The position numbers and the translations under genes are program-made. A model generated the notes under the pieces. It was not told where the DNA came from, ran no database searches, and saw nothing but the letters and a program-made list of their open reading frames with translations. From Ceratopteris richardii (Eukaryota > Streptophyta > Polypodiopsida > Polypodiales > Pteridaceae), in NCBI GenBank assembly GCA_020310875.1, contig CM035416.1, positions 71,196,483 to 71,260,482 of the forward strand: 64,000 bases of DNA, written 5' to 3'. Below, in pieces: positions 10,747 to 23,400 of the stretch (position 1 is the stretch's first letter; every line of letters begins with the position of its first letter).

Positions 10747-13700
10747 ATGGCCTCTACCTCTGATGTCAAAAGCTTGTTTGAGATCAAGAGATTTGAAGGT
10801 AATGGTTTCGATTTATGGAAAGAGAGAATGTTCGGCATCCTCTTTCTTAAAGATTGTGAAGGGGCTCTTGAGGAAGTCAAGCCTGAAGATATGACAGATG
10901 CAGCATGGATGAACCTAAACAAGAAAGCCATCACTTACATCAAGATGGCTGTATCAGATGAAATCTTAGTGGATTTGAAAGGCCTTACAACTGCTTTTAA
11001 AGTATGGGAGAAGTTGAAAGCCACTTATGAAAATACCACGCCTGTAAATCAAGTGCATCTTATGCGTAAGCTAGTGTGCATGCAGCTTGATGAGTCAAAA
11101 AGTGCGGCTGAGCACTTATCTTCGTTTACAGGTACTCTTTCACAATTGCAGGACTCTGGATTACCTCCATTTGATGATAAGCTTAAGGCCATCTTCTTGT
11201 TGATGACCTTACTTGATTCATGGGAAACATTGGTTGTTTCACTTTCGAATAGCCCCAGTCTTACCTTTGATGGTGTAAGGGGTTCTATTTTGAACAAGGA
11301 AATCAGGAGGAACCCTAGTGGAGAGGGCAGTGGTTCAGCCAATGTGGCTAGAGAAGAACAGAAAAGAAAGTGGAAATGTACAGAGGAACAGGAGCAAAAG
11401 CAAAGGCAAGGCTGAAGTGACTTGTTATCAATGTGGTAGGAAAGGTCACAAGAAGCCTGATTGCAGATTCTATAAAGCTGAACTAGAAAGAAAGAACACA
11501 GGTGACAGGAAGAAAAAGGACACCAAGAATGAAACACATGATACCTCAAAGAACAAAGACAAAGAGAAGGCCAATGTGGAATCTAGTGTCATCATTGAGG
11601 AGCTATCAGATGCAGAAGATATACTTTGTGCTACTATGGCAGCAGAACATGCCGAAGTTATTGATGCTTCTATTAATATTCATGCACAAGATATGCAGAT
11701 CACAAAGAGGGATTTGATTGATGCCTTGCTTACTGTGAATGATGCTTTGTCACAAACATGGATTGTAGATTCAGGTGCATCGTTTCATGTAACTCCTATT
11801 AAGGAGTGTTTCACTACCTTTCATGCAGGCAGCCATGGACATGTATATCTTGGAAATAACCATGCTTGTTCTGTTGAAGGTATTGGCACAGTGCATCTCA
11901 CAGTGGATGGTACCAATGAGCTTGTTTTGCATGATGTAAGGTATGTACCAAGCATCAAGAAAAGCTTATTGTCTGTTGGGCAAATGGATATGCATGGATA
12001 TAGTACTCTCTTTGAGAAGGGGTCATGGAAGCTTATCAAAGGCTCTAGGCTGATTGTTAAAGGTACAAAGAAAGGGACTCTTTATTGCTTGCATGGTAAA
12101 GCCTTATTGGACAAGTTTATTGCTTTGGCTGAAATCCATTCACATATGGAATTATGGCATAAAAGGCTTGGCCACATGAGCCAAAAAGGCCTTGATAAAC
12201 TATATAATTTGGACAAGTTTGATGCTAGAGGCTCAAAACTTGATTTTTGTAATGAATGCCAATATGGCTAGCAAGTAAAGAATTCCTACTACTCTTGTGT
12301 CTCTCGTAAGTCTAATGTGCTTGATCTTGTTCATTCTGATGTTTGTAGCATGCCCACAAAATCTATGGGGGGTGCTCTTTACTTTGTTTCTTTTGTTGAT
12401 GATTACTCTAGGAAGCTTTGGGTATATTTGTTAAAATCTAAAGATGAAGCCTTTGCTGCATTTAAGAAATTTCATGCATTTGTGACCACTCAAACAGATA
12501 GAAAGCTGAAATGCTTACGTACAGATACTGGGGGTGAGTTTACAAGTGCTGAATTCAATAGATTTTGTGAAAATCTTGGTATTAAGAGGGAGCTAACAGT
12601 CCCATACAGCCCCTCTTCCAACGGTGTGGCTGAAAGGTACAATAGGACTTTATGTGAGAGGGTGAGATGCATGCTGTCCACAGCTAATCTCCCTCATGGA
12701 TTTTGGGGAGAGGCTTTGAAAACTGCAGTTCATGTTTGCAATCGATCCCTTCATATGTCCTTAAAAGGTGGCATTCCAAAAGAGGTTTGGTCTGGCAAAC
12801 CAGCTTCATATGACCACCTACGCATCTTTGGTTGTGATGCTTTTGTGCATATAAGGCCTGAGTTGAGAAGCAAGTTAGATGCAAAGTCCATGAAAGGAAT
12901 CTTCATGGGTTATGGAGATGAAGGTGAAATGGGCTATAGGATTTGGCTACCTCAACTCAAGAAGGTAATACGCAGCCGAGATGTTGTATTTAATGAGGCA
13001 AGGCTGCTCAAAAACAATTGTGCCTCTAAAGATGACCATAAAAGAGTCAAATTTCAGCATGTACAGCCACCAGTTAAATCTGATATGAACCCTCGAGATG
13101 CACCACATATGGCTCGAAATGACAATGAGCCCGTGGTTATTGAGCCAGATGATGTTGGACAGCAAAATGATGCTCCTCAAGGGTATATGCAGCCACCTAT
13201 TCACGCTGAAAACAGGGCTGAAAATGATGTACAGCAGCTTGTTAACAATGAAGAAGTTAATGTACCTCCTAATGTAAATCCATTGCCTGGTAATGTGAAT
13301 CATTGGGTAAGAAGATCTATACGTCCTAGGAGGCCAGTGACTAGATATGATCCCTCTATACATTATATTATGTTATCAGATGAGGGTGAGCCTCTTACTT
13401 ATAAAGAGGCAAAGCTATGTGAGCACAAGAAGAAGTGGGAGTTAGCCATGCAGGAAGAGATAAAGGCCTTGCATGCAAATGATACTTGGGATTTGGTTGA
13501 GTTACCCAAAGGAAGGAAAGCCATTCCCAACAAGTGGGTGTACAAAATCAAAACTGTTGATGGCATACCCAAGTATAAGGCAAGGCTGGTTGCTAAGGGA
13601 TATGCCCAAAAAGAGGGCATTGATTTCCAAGAAGTATAATCTCCAGTGGTGAAGATGACCACTTTACGTGTTTTGTTTGCTCTCACAGCTGCCTTGGATT

Positions 13701-14971
13701 TGGAATTATTCCAAATGGATGTTAAAACAGCCTTTTTGCATGGTGATTTAGATGAAGAGCTGTACATGAAACAGCCAGAAGGATATGCCATTCCTGGAAA
13801 AGAGCATCTGGTATGCAAACTGAAAAGGAGCTTATATGGGTTGAAACAGGCCCCCAGACAATGGTATAAGAAGTTTGATGCATTTATGCTCAAACATGGG
13901 TTTAAAAGAAACCATGCAGATCACTGTTTGTACCCCAAAAAGGATGAAGATGGAAGCCCAATTATTCTTGTACTGTATGTAGATGATATGCTGCTGGGCT
14001 GGGAAGAAAAAGAGCACTCTGAATGCTCTAAAACAGCAGCTGAACTCTGCATTCTCAATGAAAGACCTTGGGGAAGCTGAGCATATTCTTGATATGCGTA
14101 TAAAAAGGGATAGGCAGCAGCATACTTTGCAGGTATCCCAAGAAAAGTACATTGAAAAAGTGCTGGACAGAATCACAGATTTAATGTGGCTGATGCTAAG
14201 CCTCTTGGAGTGCCATTGCAGCCACATGTTAAGCTTTCCAAGGATGACTGTCCCAAAAATGATGATGCAGCCAGTTACATGAAGAGTGTTCCATATGCAT
14301 CAGCTTGTGGTTCACTTATGTATGCTATGGTTGCCACTCGGCCAGACATTGCTCATGCAGTGGGAGTTGTTAACATGTTCATGGCTAATCCTGGTAGAGC
14401 TCATTGGGAGGCAGTCAAATCTATCTTGAGATATTTGAAAGGGACCAAAAGTAAATGCTTATGTTATGGAGAGAGTCCATTGGAGTTAAAAGGATTTTGT
14501 GATTCAGACATGGCAGGTGATGTGGACACACGCAAGTCCACAAGTGGATATGTATACATACTTGCACGTGGAGCTATTTCATGGTGCTCTAGACTTCAGA
14601 GGATAGTTGCACTATCTACTACAGAGGCTGAATATATTTCAGCCACAGAGGCTTCCAAAGAAGCCATTTGGTTAGCCTGCCTCTGTAGTGAGTTTGGGAT
14701 GCCTGAAAAGGCACCTGTTCTTGGATGCGATAGCCAGAGTGCCATATGTTTGGCAAAGAATGCCATGTTTCATGCTCGCACAAAGCATATTGATGTGAGA
14801 TATCACTTCATCAGAGAGGTGTTAGAGGATGGCTTGATCACTTTGATCAAGGTCGATACTTCACAGAATCTTGCAGATGCTCTCACGAAGTGTCTACCCA
14901 AGGCACAACATCAGCTATGTATACAGATGGTGGGAGTTACTAAGCTTAAAGGAGCCTCCTTGGTCCTTTAA
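10747..14971 (+). pseudogene. Copia B gag-pol polyprotein, broken
   Basis: ATG 10747 opens a UBN2/DUF4219-type Gag (FEIKRFEGNGFDLWKERM, then VHLMRKLVCMQL). A frame change near 11367 leads to the zinc knuckle CYQCGRKGHKKPDC at 11423-11464 and the protease WIVDSGASFHVTP, with its catalytic DSGA at 11768-11779. The integrase zinc motif includes ELWHKRLGHMS and FCNECQYG. A TAG at 12269 interrupts before the catalytic core, which has HSDVC, RTDTGGEF and NGVAERYNRTL. RT begins NKWVYKIK near 13530. A TAA lies at 13637, then [26 protein letters not shown] and YVDD at 13976-13987. Frame changes near 14000 and 14178 precede RNase H (CDSDMAGDVDTRKS, STTEAEYISATEA, ARTKHIDVRYHFIRE). The frame ends at 14971. 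All expected domains are present, but a full product cannot be made. Confidence 0.92.
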
Positions 14972-14980
14972 GTGGGAGGT
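14970..14980 (+). other. Polypurine tract of copia B
   Basis: AAGTGGGAGGT sits directly before the TG of the 3' LTR, the usual site for plus-strand priming. Confidence 0.8.
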
Positions 14981-15366
14981 TGTTGGGGATGAAGGCCCCA
15001 AGGACTCTCCTTTTGTATATTTTGACCCTTCCATGCGAAAGCTCTCTTCGAGAGCTTTCGAGTTTTGTTGTATTTTTTGGACCCCAAATTGGGGAGTTAC
15101 AGGCATTTACATTATTTTTATGACTTTTGGTCATTGGCCATGTGTGAACATGCCCAAATGACCTAAAAGTCACTTATCAATAAGACTTGGTCCCAAATCT
15201 CTCATAACTTGATTGGGACGACTTCAACTTCAGCTTCTCTATCTTCTTCTCCAAATTTCTGCGCAGGTTTCTCTCTCTACTTTCTCTCTCCTCACGTAGC
15301 AGCCCACTCCCTTCGTGTTTGGAGCAACCGAGCACACCACGACGTAGCTCTCCGCGGCCTCTTTCA
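14981..15366 (+). repeat. 3' LTR of copia B (386 bp)
   Basis: It begins TGTTGGGGATGAAGGCCCC and ends CTCTTTCA, with the AATTA duplication directly after. It is about 96 percent identical to the 5' LTR by eye. Confidence 0.92.
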
Positions 15367-15948
15367 AATTATCCATTATTAGCTTATATAATGCATCATG
15401 TATTGGTTGCAAAAGGACTCTGGAATATTGTGCACGGTGTCGAAAAACGTCCTATTACACTTGCAACTACAGTTACTAAACTTATACAAATGGTGTTGAG
15501 GATGGTGATATTCTTTAGATTCTTGTTCGTGCTAGGATTCTTGTTGCATCTACAGTAGAATAACTTCGTTGGGATGGCAGAGACGCTCTGGCATATGCAT
15601 TGATAGCCTTATTTGTCAAACATGTGGTTCTTACTACATCTACTACATCTACTGCAGAGTAACTTCATTGGGATGGAAGAGATGCTCAGGCACATGCATT
15701 GATAGCCTTGTCTGTCAAACATGCCATTATTCCCCACATTCGCTCCTACAAAACAGCAAAGGATACTTGGGATACATTAACCACTTTATACCAGGCAAGA
15801 AATGAGGCTCGTGTTGCTTATCTCCGAAAACAGTTCGAGAGTGAGCACATGAATGAAAGAGATTCCATGGACAGTTTTTTTACAAAGATCAAAGATTTGA
15901 AGGAGTAATTGATTTCTGCTGATGAATAACAGTTCACTTGTGACTTGT
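15367..15948 (+). pseudogene. Copia A gag, continuation after copia B
   Basis: The first five bases are the second AATTA copy. The gag resumes with ...YPLLAYIMHHVLVAKGLWNIV at 15373-15430. Frameshifts follow. A segment encoding LRWDGRDALAYALIALFVKH (about 15553-15630) is repeated as LHWDGRDAQAHALIALSVKH (about 15654-15730), so the gag holds a local ~100-bp tandem duplication. It continues AIIPHIRSYKTAKDTWDTLTTLYQ and ARVAYLRKQFE to FTKIKDLKE near 15905. The copia homology stops at about 15948, where pyrimidine-rich sequence begins. Confidence 0.8.
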
Positions 15949-16880
15949 GAAGACTTTCTCCTCTTCTTTTCTTCCCTTCTTTTCTTCTTCTCTTCCCTTC
16001 CGACTCTCTTTTCCTCTCTTCCTCTTCTTCAGCCCTTGATCTCCTCTCTCCCCCTTTCTCTCCTTCTCTCCTTCTCCTTCAGCCTTTTTCCTTCTCTTCC
16101 TTTCCTTCATCCTATCTCTTTCTCTTCCCTTCTCTTCTTTTCTCTCAACCTATCTTATTTTCCTCTCTTCTTTTCTCTCAACCTATCTTATTTTCCTCTC
16201 ACTCTCCTTTGCTCTCTTCCTCTTCTTCAGCCCTTCATCTCCTCTCTTCCCCTTTCTCTCCTTCTCTCCTTCTCCTTCAACCTTTCTTCTTCCGGCCTTC
16301 TTCTCCTCTCTCCCGCTTTCTCTCCTCCTTTTCTTCTCTCTCCCTTTCTCTCCTTCTAACTTCTCTCCTCTCTTATTATCCTCTCTCTTAGTCTATCTTC
16401 TCTTTTCTTTTCTCCTCTTCTTTTCTTCCCTTCTTTTCTTCTTCTCTCACCTTCCTACTCTCCTTTCCTCTCTTCCTCTTCTACAGCACTTCATCTCCTC
16501 TTCTTTCTCTCCTTCTCTCCTCCTCCTTCAGGCTTCAGCCTTTCTTCCTTCTCTTCCTTCCCATCAGCCTCTCTCTCTCTTTTCCCTTCTCGTCTTTTCT
16601 CTCAACCTATCTTATTTTCCTCTCTTCTTTCTCATTAATCAGCCTATTTTCTCTTCTCTTTCCATCTCTCTCTTTTCCCTTCTCACCTTTTCTCTCAACT
16701 TAAAAATTTTCCTTTCTTTCTCACTTACTCAGCCTATCTTCTCTTCTTTTTCCTTTTCTCCTCTTCTTTTCTTCTTCTCTTCCCTTCCTACTCTCCTTTC
16801 CTCTCTTCCTCTTCTTCAGCCCTTCATTTCCTCTCTCCCCCTTTCTCTCCTCTCCTTCTCCTACAGCCTCTCTCCTTCAC
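15949..16880 (+). repeat. Polypyrimidine tract (about 930 bp)
   Basis: Almost pure C/T on this strand, built from irregular repeats of CTCTTCTTTTCTTC, CTTCTCTCCTTCTCC and CTCTCAACCTATCTTATTTTCC. Several of these recur two to four times (for example near 16150, 16180 and 16610). Reading frames rich in S, L, P and F are artefacts of this composition. The tract starts at a short CTTGTGA CTTGTGA repeat at the end of the copia gag. Confidence 0.9.
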
Positions 16881-17000
16881 ACACATACACACACACAAAC
16901 ACACACACACATATATACGTGTGTGTGTGTATATACATGGACGCGCAGACGCACAGACACACAGACATGCATAAATACACACGCACGCACGCACACACCG
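16881..17000. repeat. CA/TG simple repeats with inverted arrangement
   Basis: An (AC)n run at about 16882-16910 is followed by ATATATACG and then (TG)n at about 16918-16931, forming a potential hairpin or cruciform. CA/CG-rich repeats continue to about 16998. Confidence 0.8.
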
Positions 17001-17179
17001 TTATATACATATACTGCTATATGGAAGACGGACTAAGGGCGTGTGAATTTCCGAGGGCAAAACCCATTGCTCAAGTTATAAGACGAAGAGCAGATCATAA
17101 CAAATAACCTAGAAACCTATCTTGGCCCCTCTATCCTGTTCTTATGCCATTGGCTCCTCTATTTATACCCTTTGAATAT

Positions 17180-17590
17180 CTCTCTTTCCGCCTCTTCTCT
17201 CTTTCATTCTTTCCTTCTCTTCACTCTTCTCCTTTCCTCTCTACTCCTTTTTCTTCCTTTGTTCTCCTCCCTTCTTCAACATCTCCTCTCTTCCCTTCTT
17301 TCTCTCACCCTTTCCTCTCTTCTCGCCTCCCTCTTTTTCTCTCCTCTTCTCTTTCCCTCTCCTTTCTTAACTTCTCATCCCTCTCTCTCTTCACCTCTCT
17401 TGACTTCTCTTTCTCTTCACCTCCCTTTCTCACTTCACTTCTCGTTTCTTTCCTCTCTTCTTCTCAACCTTACTACTCTTTCCCTTCTCATCTCAGCCTT
17501 CTCACTTCACTTCTCCTCTCTTTCCTCTCTTTATCACTTCGTTTCCCCTTCCTTCTTCTCAACCTTACTTCTCTTTCCCTTCTCGTCAAA
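17180..17590 (+). repeat. Second polypyrimidine tract
   Basis: About 410 bp of C/T-rich sequence resembling 15949-16880 (CTTCTCTCTTTC, CTCAACCTTACTTCTC). The stretch 17001-17179 between the two tracts holds no recognised gene. Confidence 0.85.
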
Positions 17591-18640
17591 GCAAAAGTCG
17601 AGCATCCTATGCTGAGATTTAGTTGATCAAAGTTGGCAGCCAAACTTATGGGTAAATCATATAACGTATTGAGCAAGAGCAAGACTCAATAGGTTCACAG
17701 CATTTTAAAGAAAACAAACCATTTGCAAAAAACTAGCTTTGGAAGAAAATGATGAGGAATTCAAAGAGGAAAGGGCTCCAGCCATTGCTGTTGTTTCATA
17801 ACTTCCACAAGCTCACAGTCTCTCCATAAAAACCCACAACCATTTTGGATGGGCAAGTAATCACATAGGCATAGCTCCTCAAAATCTTGTGCCTCTAAAT
17901 CTGCATACATGTTTAACATAGCCAACAAAACAATGCCAACAAACCCATTGTATCTTATTCACTAAATCTCGTAATGATTGTTGACTGCCCTTACTAAGGT
18001 AGTAACAAAAGGGAAAATCAAAATACCATGAGAAGCTCAATCGTGCAAGGATTCCAAATTGCCTAGCAAACTCTAGATCATCTTTCCAAACATTCTTGTC
18101 ACCTGTCCAACAAAGAAAATTCAGTTATCTATAACGATCAAATAATAAACCGATTGTTAGCTGAAAGACTGAACATGTAGTTCTAGGCATATTTGTTTCT
18201 CTTTTTAAATAGGAATAAAACATGAAAACTAATGCTGCCTCACTCTGATAAATTCTCAGTATACTTGCATGAGTTCATGCAGATAAATTCATGAACTTTT
18301 GAATTCCCATGTGTAACTATTCAAGAGAAAGGTGGGAAAGAGACAAACACAAAGAGAGAAAGAGAACTAAGATTCATTTGAATTTACACAATCAATATGC
18401 CTCCCTTCTCTCTCAAACCCAACCTTATTTCACATTCATTCACTTTTCAATACACCCTTTTCATGAGCATGAATTCACAAAAGTACAAGAAACTTGAGTT
18501 TCTCTCACTTCCGAAAGTGATGGGAAAGCCTAGCACAAGATGCACCCTAAAGATTTGCATGGCTCACACTGCACTATATTCTCACAACATTCTAGTTGGC
18601 CTTAAGCTACGTTAATGCTCATCTCATAAATCACTTGTCC
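17591..18640. other. No gene recognised
   Basis: Unique-looking sequence of ordinary composition. A 60-codon frame is open on the minus strand at about 17940-17761 (LNMYADLEAQDFEELCLC...). It lies downstream of the PPR relic on the same strand, so it could be a distal piece of that gene, but nothing in it is diagnostic. Confidence 0.4.
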
Positions 18641-18649
18641 TCTATTAAT

Positions 18650-19390
18650 CATGAAGTGATATAAACTACCAGTACTAAGTCCTCCCAACTAGTATACAAA
18701 TAGATATTCAATAGCATAACAGAGGTGGCTGTACTATTTTGATCCAGCTTAACTATCCATCCAGTTTCCCACTCTGCTATTATTATATCTGATTGTTTCT
18801 TGAAAGACCTGAATATGATCACCAACGAAGTGGCAGTTGTTCCAAAACATATTCTCTGCCTCATTTATGCAGCCAGACCTTGTCAATAAATCAATCATGC
18901 AATGATAGTGAATCATGATCCAGATTGGGCTCAATGTCATGTTCTTGTGCCTCCAGGCTGAACCCTAACATGTGGTCTCTTGGTTGACACACACATAAAC
19001 AATTGCAGGGAAACTTATGATGCTATGCTCAGGCATCTCGTTGAAGATTTTGAGAGCATCTTCCAAACTTTCACACATACCATACATATTGCCGAGTGCA
19101 TTTTTTACTATAATATCTGATTGGAATCTATAATACATGAGATTATGTTCTTACTGTGCATTTTGTCATACGTTTGGAGAGCAATATCTAGGTTGTTGGA
19201 ATTGAGATGCATTTTAATAAGTGCATTCCCTCCTGTCAGGTTTCGTTCCAAGCCACCTTCTACAATATATGCATGCAACCACTTATTATATTCAAAACTC
19301 TCTCCAGACACTTCCATAAGTACGTGCATTTGATGAATATTTACCAGCCTAACACACCTTTTTTTCATCAAAGGAAGGTGCATGTTGACA
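18650..19390 (-). pseudogene. Pentatricopeptide repeat (PPR) gene fragment, PLS type
   Basis: PPR proteins bind organellar RNA through tandem helical repeats. Reading the minus strand from about 19390: WLHAYIVEGGLERNLTGGNALIKMHL, then LDIALQTYDKMHSKNIIS. A frameshift near 19110 is followed by NALGNMYGMCESLEDALKIFNEMPEHSIIS (about 19103-19015), which is a canonical PPR motif with the usual NAL..MY, DA..F..M pattern. After a stop near 18960 comes HYHCMIDLLTRSGCINEAENMF (about 18915-18850), matching the last repeat before the E domain. Stops, frameshifts and lost intervening repeats show that it is a relic. Target and symbol cannot be assigned. It is the only host-type gene seen here. Confidence 0.78.
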
Positions 19391-20427
<1,037 letters not shown>

Positions 20428-20430
20428 TAG

Positions 20431-23400
20431 GGATTCGCGGCCTGTGAGACACTCGAGGAGATACACCTTGCAGTTTGGAACTGCAATGGAGATCTATGGA
20501 CACACCCAGAGAGATTGGAAGAGGTGCGCAAAGGCAAAGACATCATTATGCTCACAGAGACACATGAGAGCCCGGACCGGGGCCTACCTCGTGTCCACGG
20601 TTTTCAGTGGGAGTCCACATACAGAGAGTGTACACGTCAGCACACCACCCGAGGATCAGGAGGAGTAGCCATACTCTTTAGAGATGGACTTCAGAGCAGG
20701 ATACAGATAGTCGCACGTGATTCACAGGCCAGATATCTTTGGATTCGACTCCAGCTCTCGCAGGAGCGGATCATCTTCATAGCATTATGCTACTTTGCTC
20801 CTTCTAGCTCGCGTTTCGCTATCATAGATCGAGAGGAGGACTCACCATACACTTGCTTGTCAGAAGAGATTACAGAGTACTCTGCATTAGGGGAAGTCTT
20901 CCTTATGGGAGACTTCAATGCCAGGACAGGCAATGATCAGTGTGAGATATTTGACCCAGAAGACCCGGAGATACTACATACCATAGAGGATGAGTCTACA
21001 GCTCGAGCTTCAGCTGACGCTACACACACTCACTATGGCACTCACCTACTAAGACTAGGCTCTCGACATAATCTCGTTATCTATAACGGGATGACTCAGC
21101 GGCCTACCTCAGGAGGATTGACATGCATACCACACTCAGTCACAGATGGCGGGGGAAGTACAGTAGATTACGTCATGGGGTCCAGAGAGGCCATCCACCT
21201 ACTTACCTCATTCACCATCCCACCCATACCCATTGGGGCTGATCACACATACCTCGCACTCTCCCTGAAGGGAGACACCCCTACACGCATACCCGCAGCA
21301 CGCATCCCACACACCACCATCCACTTCACACACGAGCTAGCTCACATATATGCGGCTCGAGTCGAGCAGGGTCTTCTCTTACTTCATCCTGACACTCCAC
21401 TATCCCTACTCACCTCTCAGATAGCATCAGTTCTTCAGACATCAGCCATCAGCTCCTTCCCACACACCATCCATTCTCGTCACACACCTCCTCCCGGGAC
21501 TATGCCACAACATCGTTGGTATGATGAGGATTGCAGAGATCTTTACCGCCGACTACGAGCTCAGCGAGCATTGGGAGAGATCACAGAGAGAGAGGCCAAG
21601 GGACAGATGAAGACTCTCACACGTCGAAAGAGGCGAGCCTTTGAGGAGGCACAGGAGCTTGAGCTATACCATCTCTTTATGAGTATGGACAGTGCTGCAG
21701 CATGGCGCAGCCTACGAGAGCCACGCCCGACCACACCTATTGGAGACCCACACACATGGCATGATTATGCTCAGAGGTTAAATGAGGTACCTAGGCAGCC
21801 TCCCATTCCCCAGCCACTTGAGCCTCGCCCTACTAGTTCTTCTCTCTTCACAGCAAAGATGGTTGAGAGGGCCATACGACGACTTCGACATGGACGTTCG
21901 ACAGACCACGCAGGATTGCAGAGCGAGCATCTCATATATGCAGCCTCCACTATAGCCCCGTTGATTGCACATGTCTTCAACCGGGCTATAGGAGAGGGCT
22001 TCCCAGAGGAGTGGACTAGGCACACCATTGTGCCTATCCACAAATCTGGCAACACCCTGGATCCAGGGAACTACAGGACCATCATGATTGGCCACACCAT
22101 GGCCAAACTATACGGTGCCATACTTGAGGCAGAGCTCAGTTCATATGCAGAGACTGAGGGGCTACGAGCACGAGGCCAAGCAGGTTTTCGACGAGCTTTC
22201 TCTACTATTGATCACATCTTCATTCTGTGCTGCCTCATTGATGGGGCAAGGGTGCGGAAGAAGAGGCTATATTGCTGCTTTGTGGACTTCCGCAAAGCTT
22301 TTGATACAGTGCCGCGAGAGAGGCTCTTCCAACGCCTCCAGAGCTTGGGAGTACCATCAGGGATGATTTGGGCCATCTATGCACTCTATGAGCAGGTGAC
22401 TGGGAGGGTACGGTGTCCAGGAGGTATGTCTGAGGCCATTGCTAGCACCATCGGTGTTAAGCAAGGCTGCCCACTCTCTCCCACTCTATTTGGTCTCTAC
22501 ATTGACGAGATTGAGGACTACATTCTCCGAGCTGGAGGAGAGGGTGCAGACCTCGCAGGTACACATGTCCACATTTTATTATATGCCGATGACATTGTCT
22601 TGATTTCAGAGTCACCCGAGGGATTACAGCGCCACCTTGAGGCCCTGGATGAGTTTTGTACACAGAGGGGCTTGACAGTAAACCTTGGCAAGACCAAGGT
22701 CATGATCTTCCACACCTCCCCCATGGTGAGGAATGGAGCAGGATTCAGAGCTGGTGGTGGACAGATTGAGGTGGTCACTTCCTATGTCTATCTCGGAGTC
22801 ACATTCACGAGCTTGCCTGGCCCCTTCAGCACGAGACAGGCAGCCACCGATAGACTCACACGCGGATATGCAGCTTTAGCCATGTTAGAGCGGAGATGTC
22901 ACCAAGCACACTTCCAGGAGCCCCGCACGAAGGGCTGGCTATTTGACACACTGGTCAGACCAGCTATGATGTATGCTGCGACGGTTTGGGCCCCAGGTCT
23001 CACAGTCACCCAGTGGAGTGCGATCGAGAGGCCACAGGTACGTATGATCTCGCGATTATTTCGTGGGAAACAGTCGGTGCCACATGACATCATCAGGGCA
23101 GAGCTAGCTGCACCACCCATGGCAGTAGAGGCACTATTCCAGACTATCTGCTTTATTCAGAGGATTAGGGACCTCCCTACAGATAGACTCACACACAGAG
23201 CTCTTGAGGCATCTATACAGATATCAGAGTTAGGATATGAGAGAGCTTGGTACACTCAGGTTAGAGTCTGGTTTGATAGTCATGGACTTGATATGGACAG
23301 ATTGCCGCCTTTTCAGTATGACCCAGACTCACCTCACATCCAGCTCTCTCGTCGTGAGAGGAATGTTGTGCTCAGACAGGATCTCTGGCAGCTCTACATT

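Larger units (their letters stand above)
9885..15366 (+). mobile_element. Near-complete Ty1/copia element (copia B) nested in copia A
   Basis: This is a 5.48-kb element with two LTRs, a single gag-pol region in copia order (gag, zinc knuckle, protease, integrase, RT, RNase H), a purine-rich tract AAGTGGGAGG just before the 3' LTR, and the 5-bp duplication AATTA. The LTRs differ at roughly 15 of 386 positions by eye, so insertion is old but much younger than the host copia A. Two in-frame stops and three frame changes make the copy non-autonomous. A standard primer-binding site after the 5' LTR was not found. Confidence 0.93.

Noticed and set aside
15922-17626. Ser/Leu/Pro/Phe-rich frames over polypyrimidine tracts
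   Set aside because: Composition artefact. The same residues appear in several frames and no domain is present.
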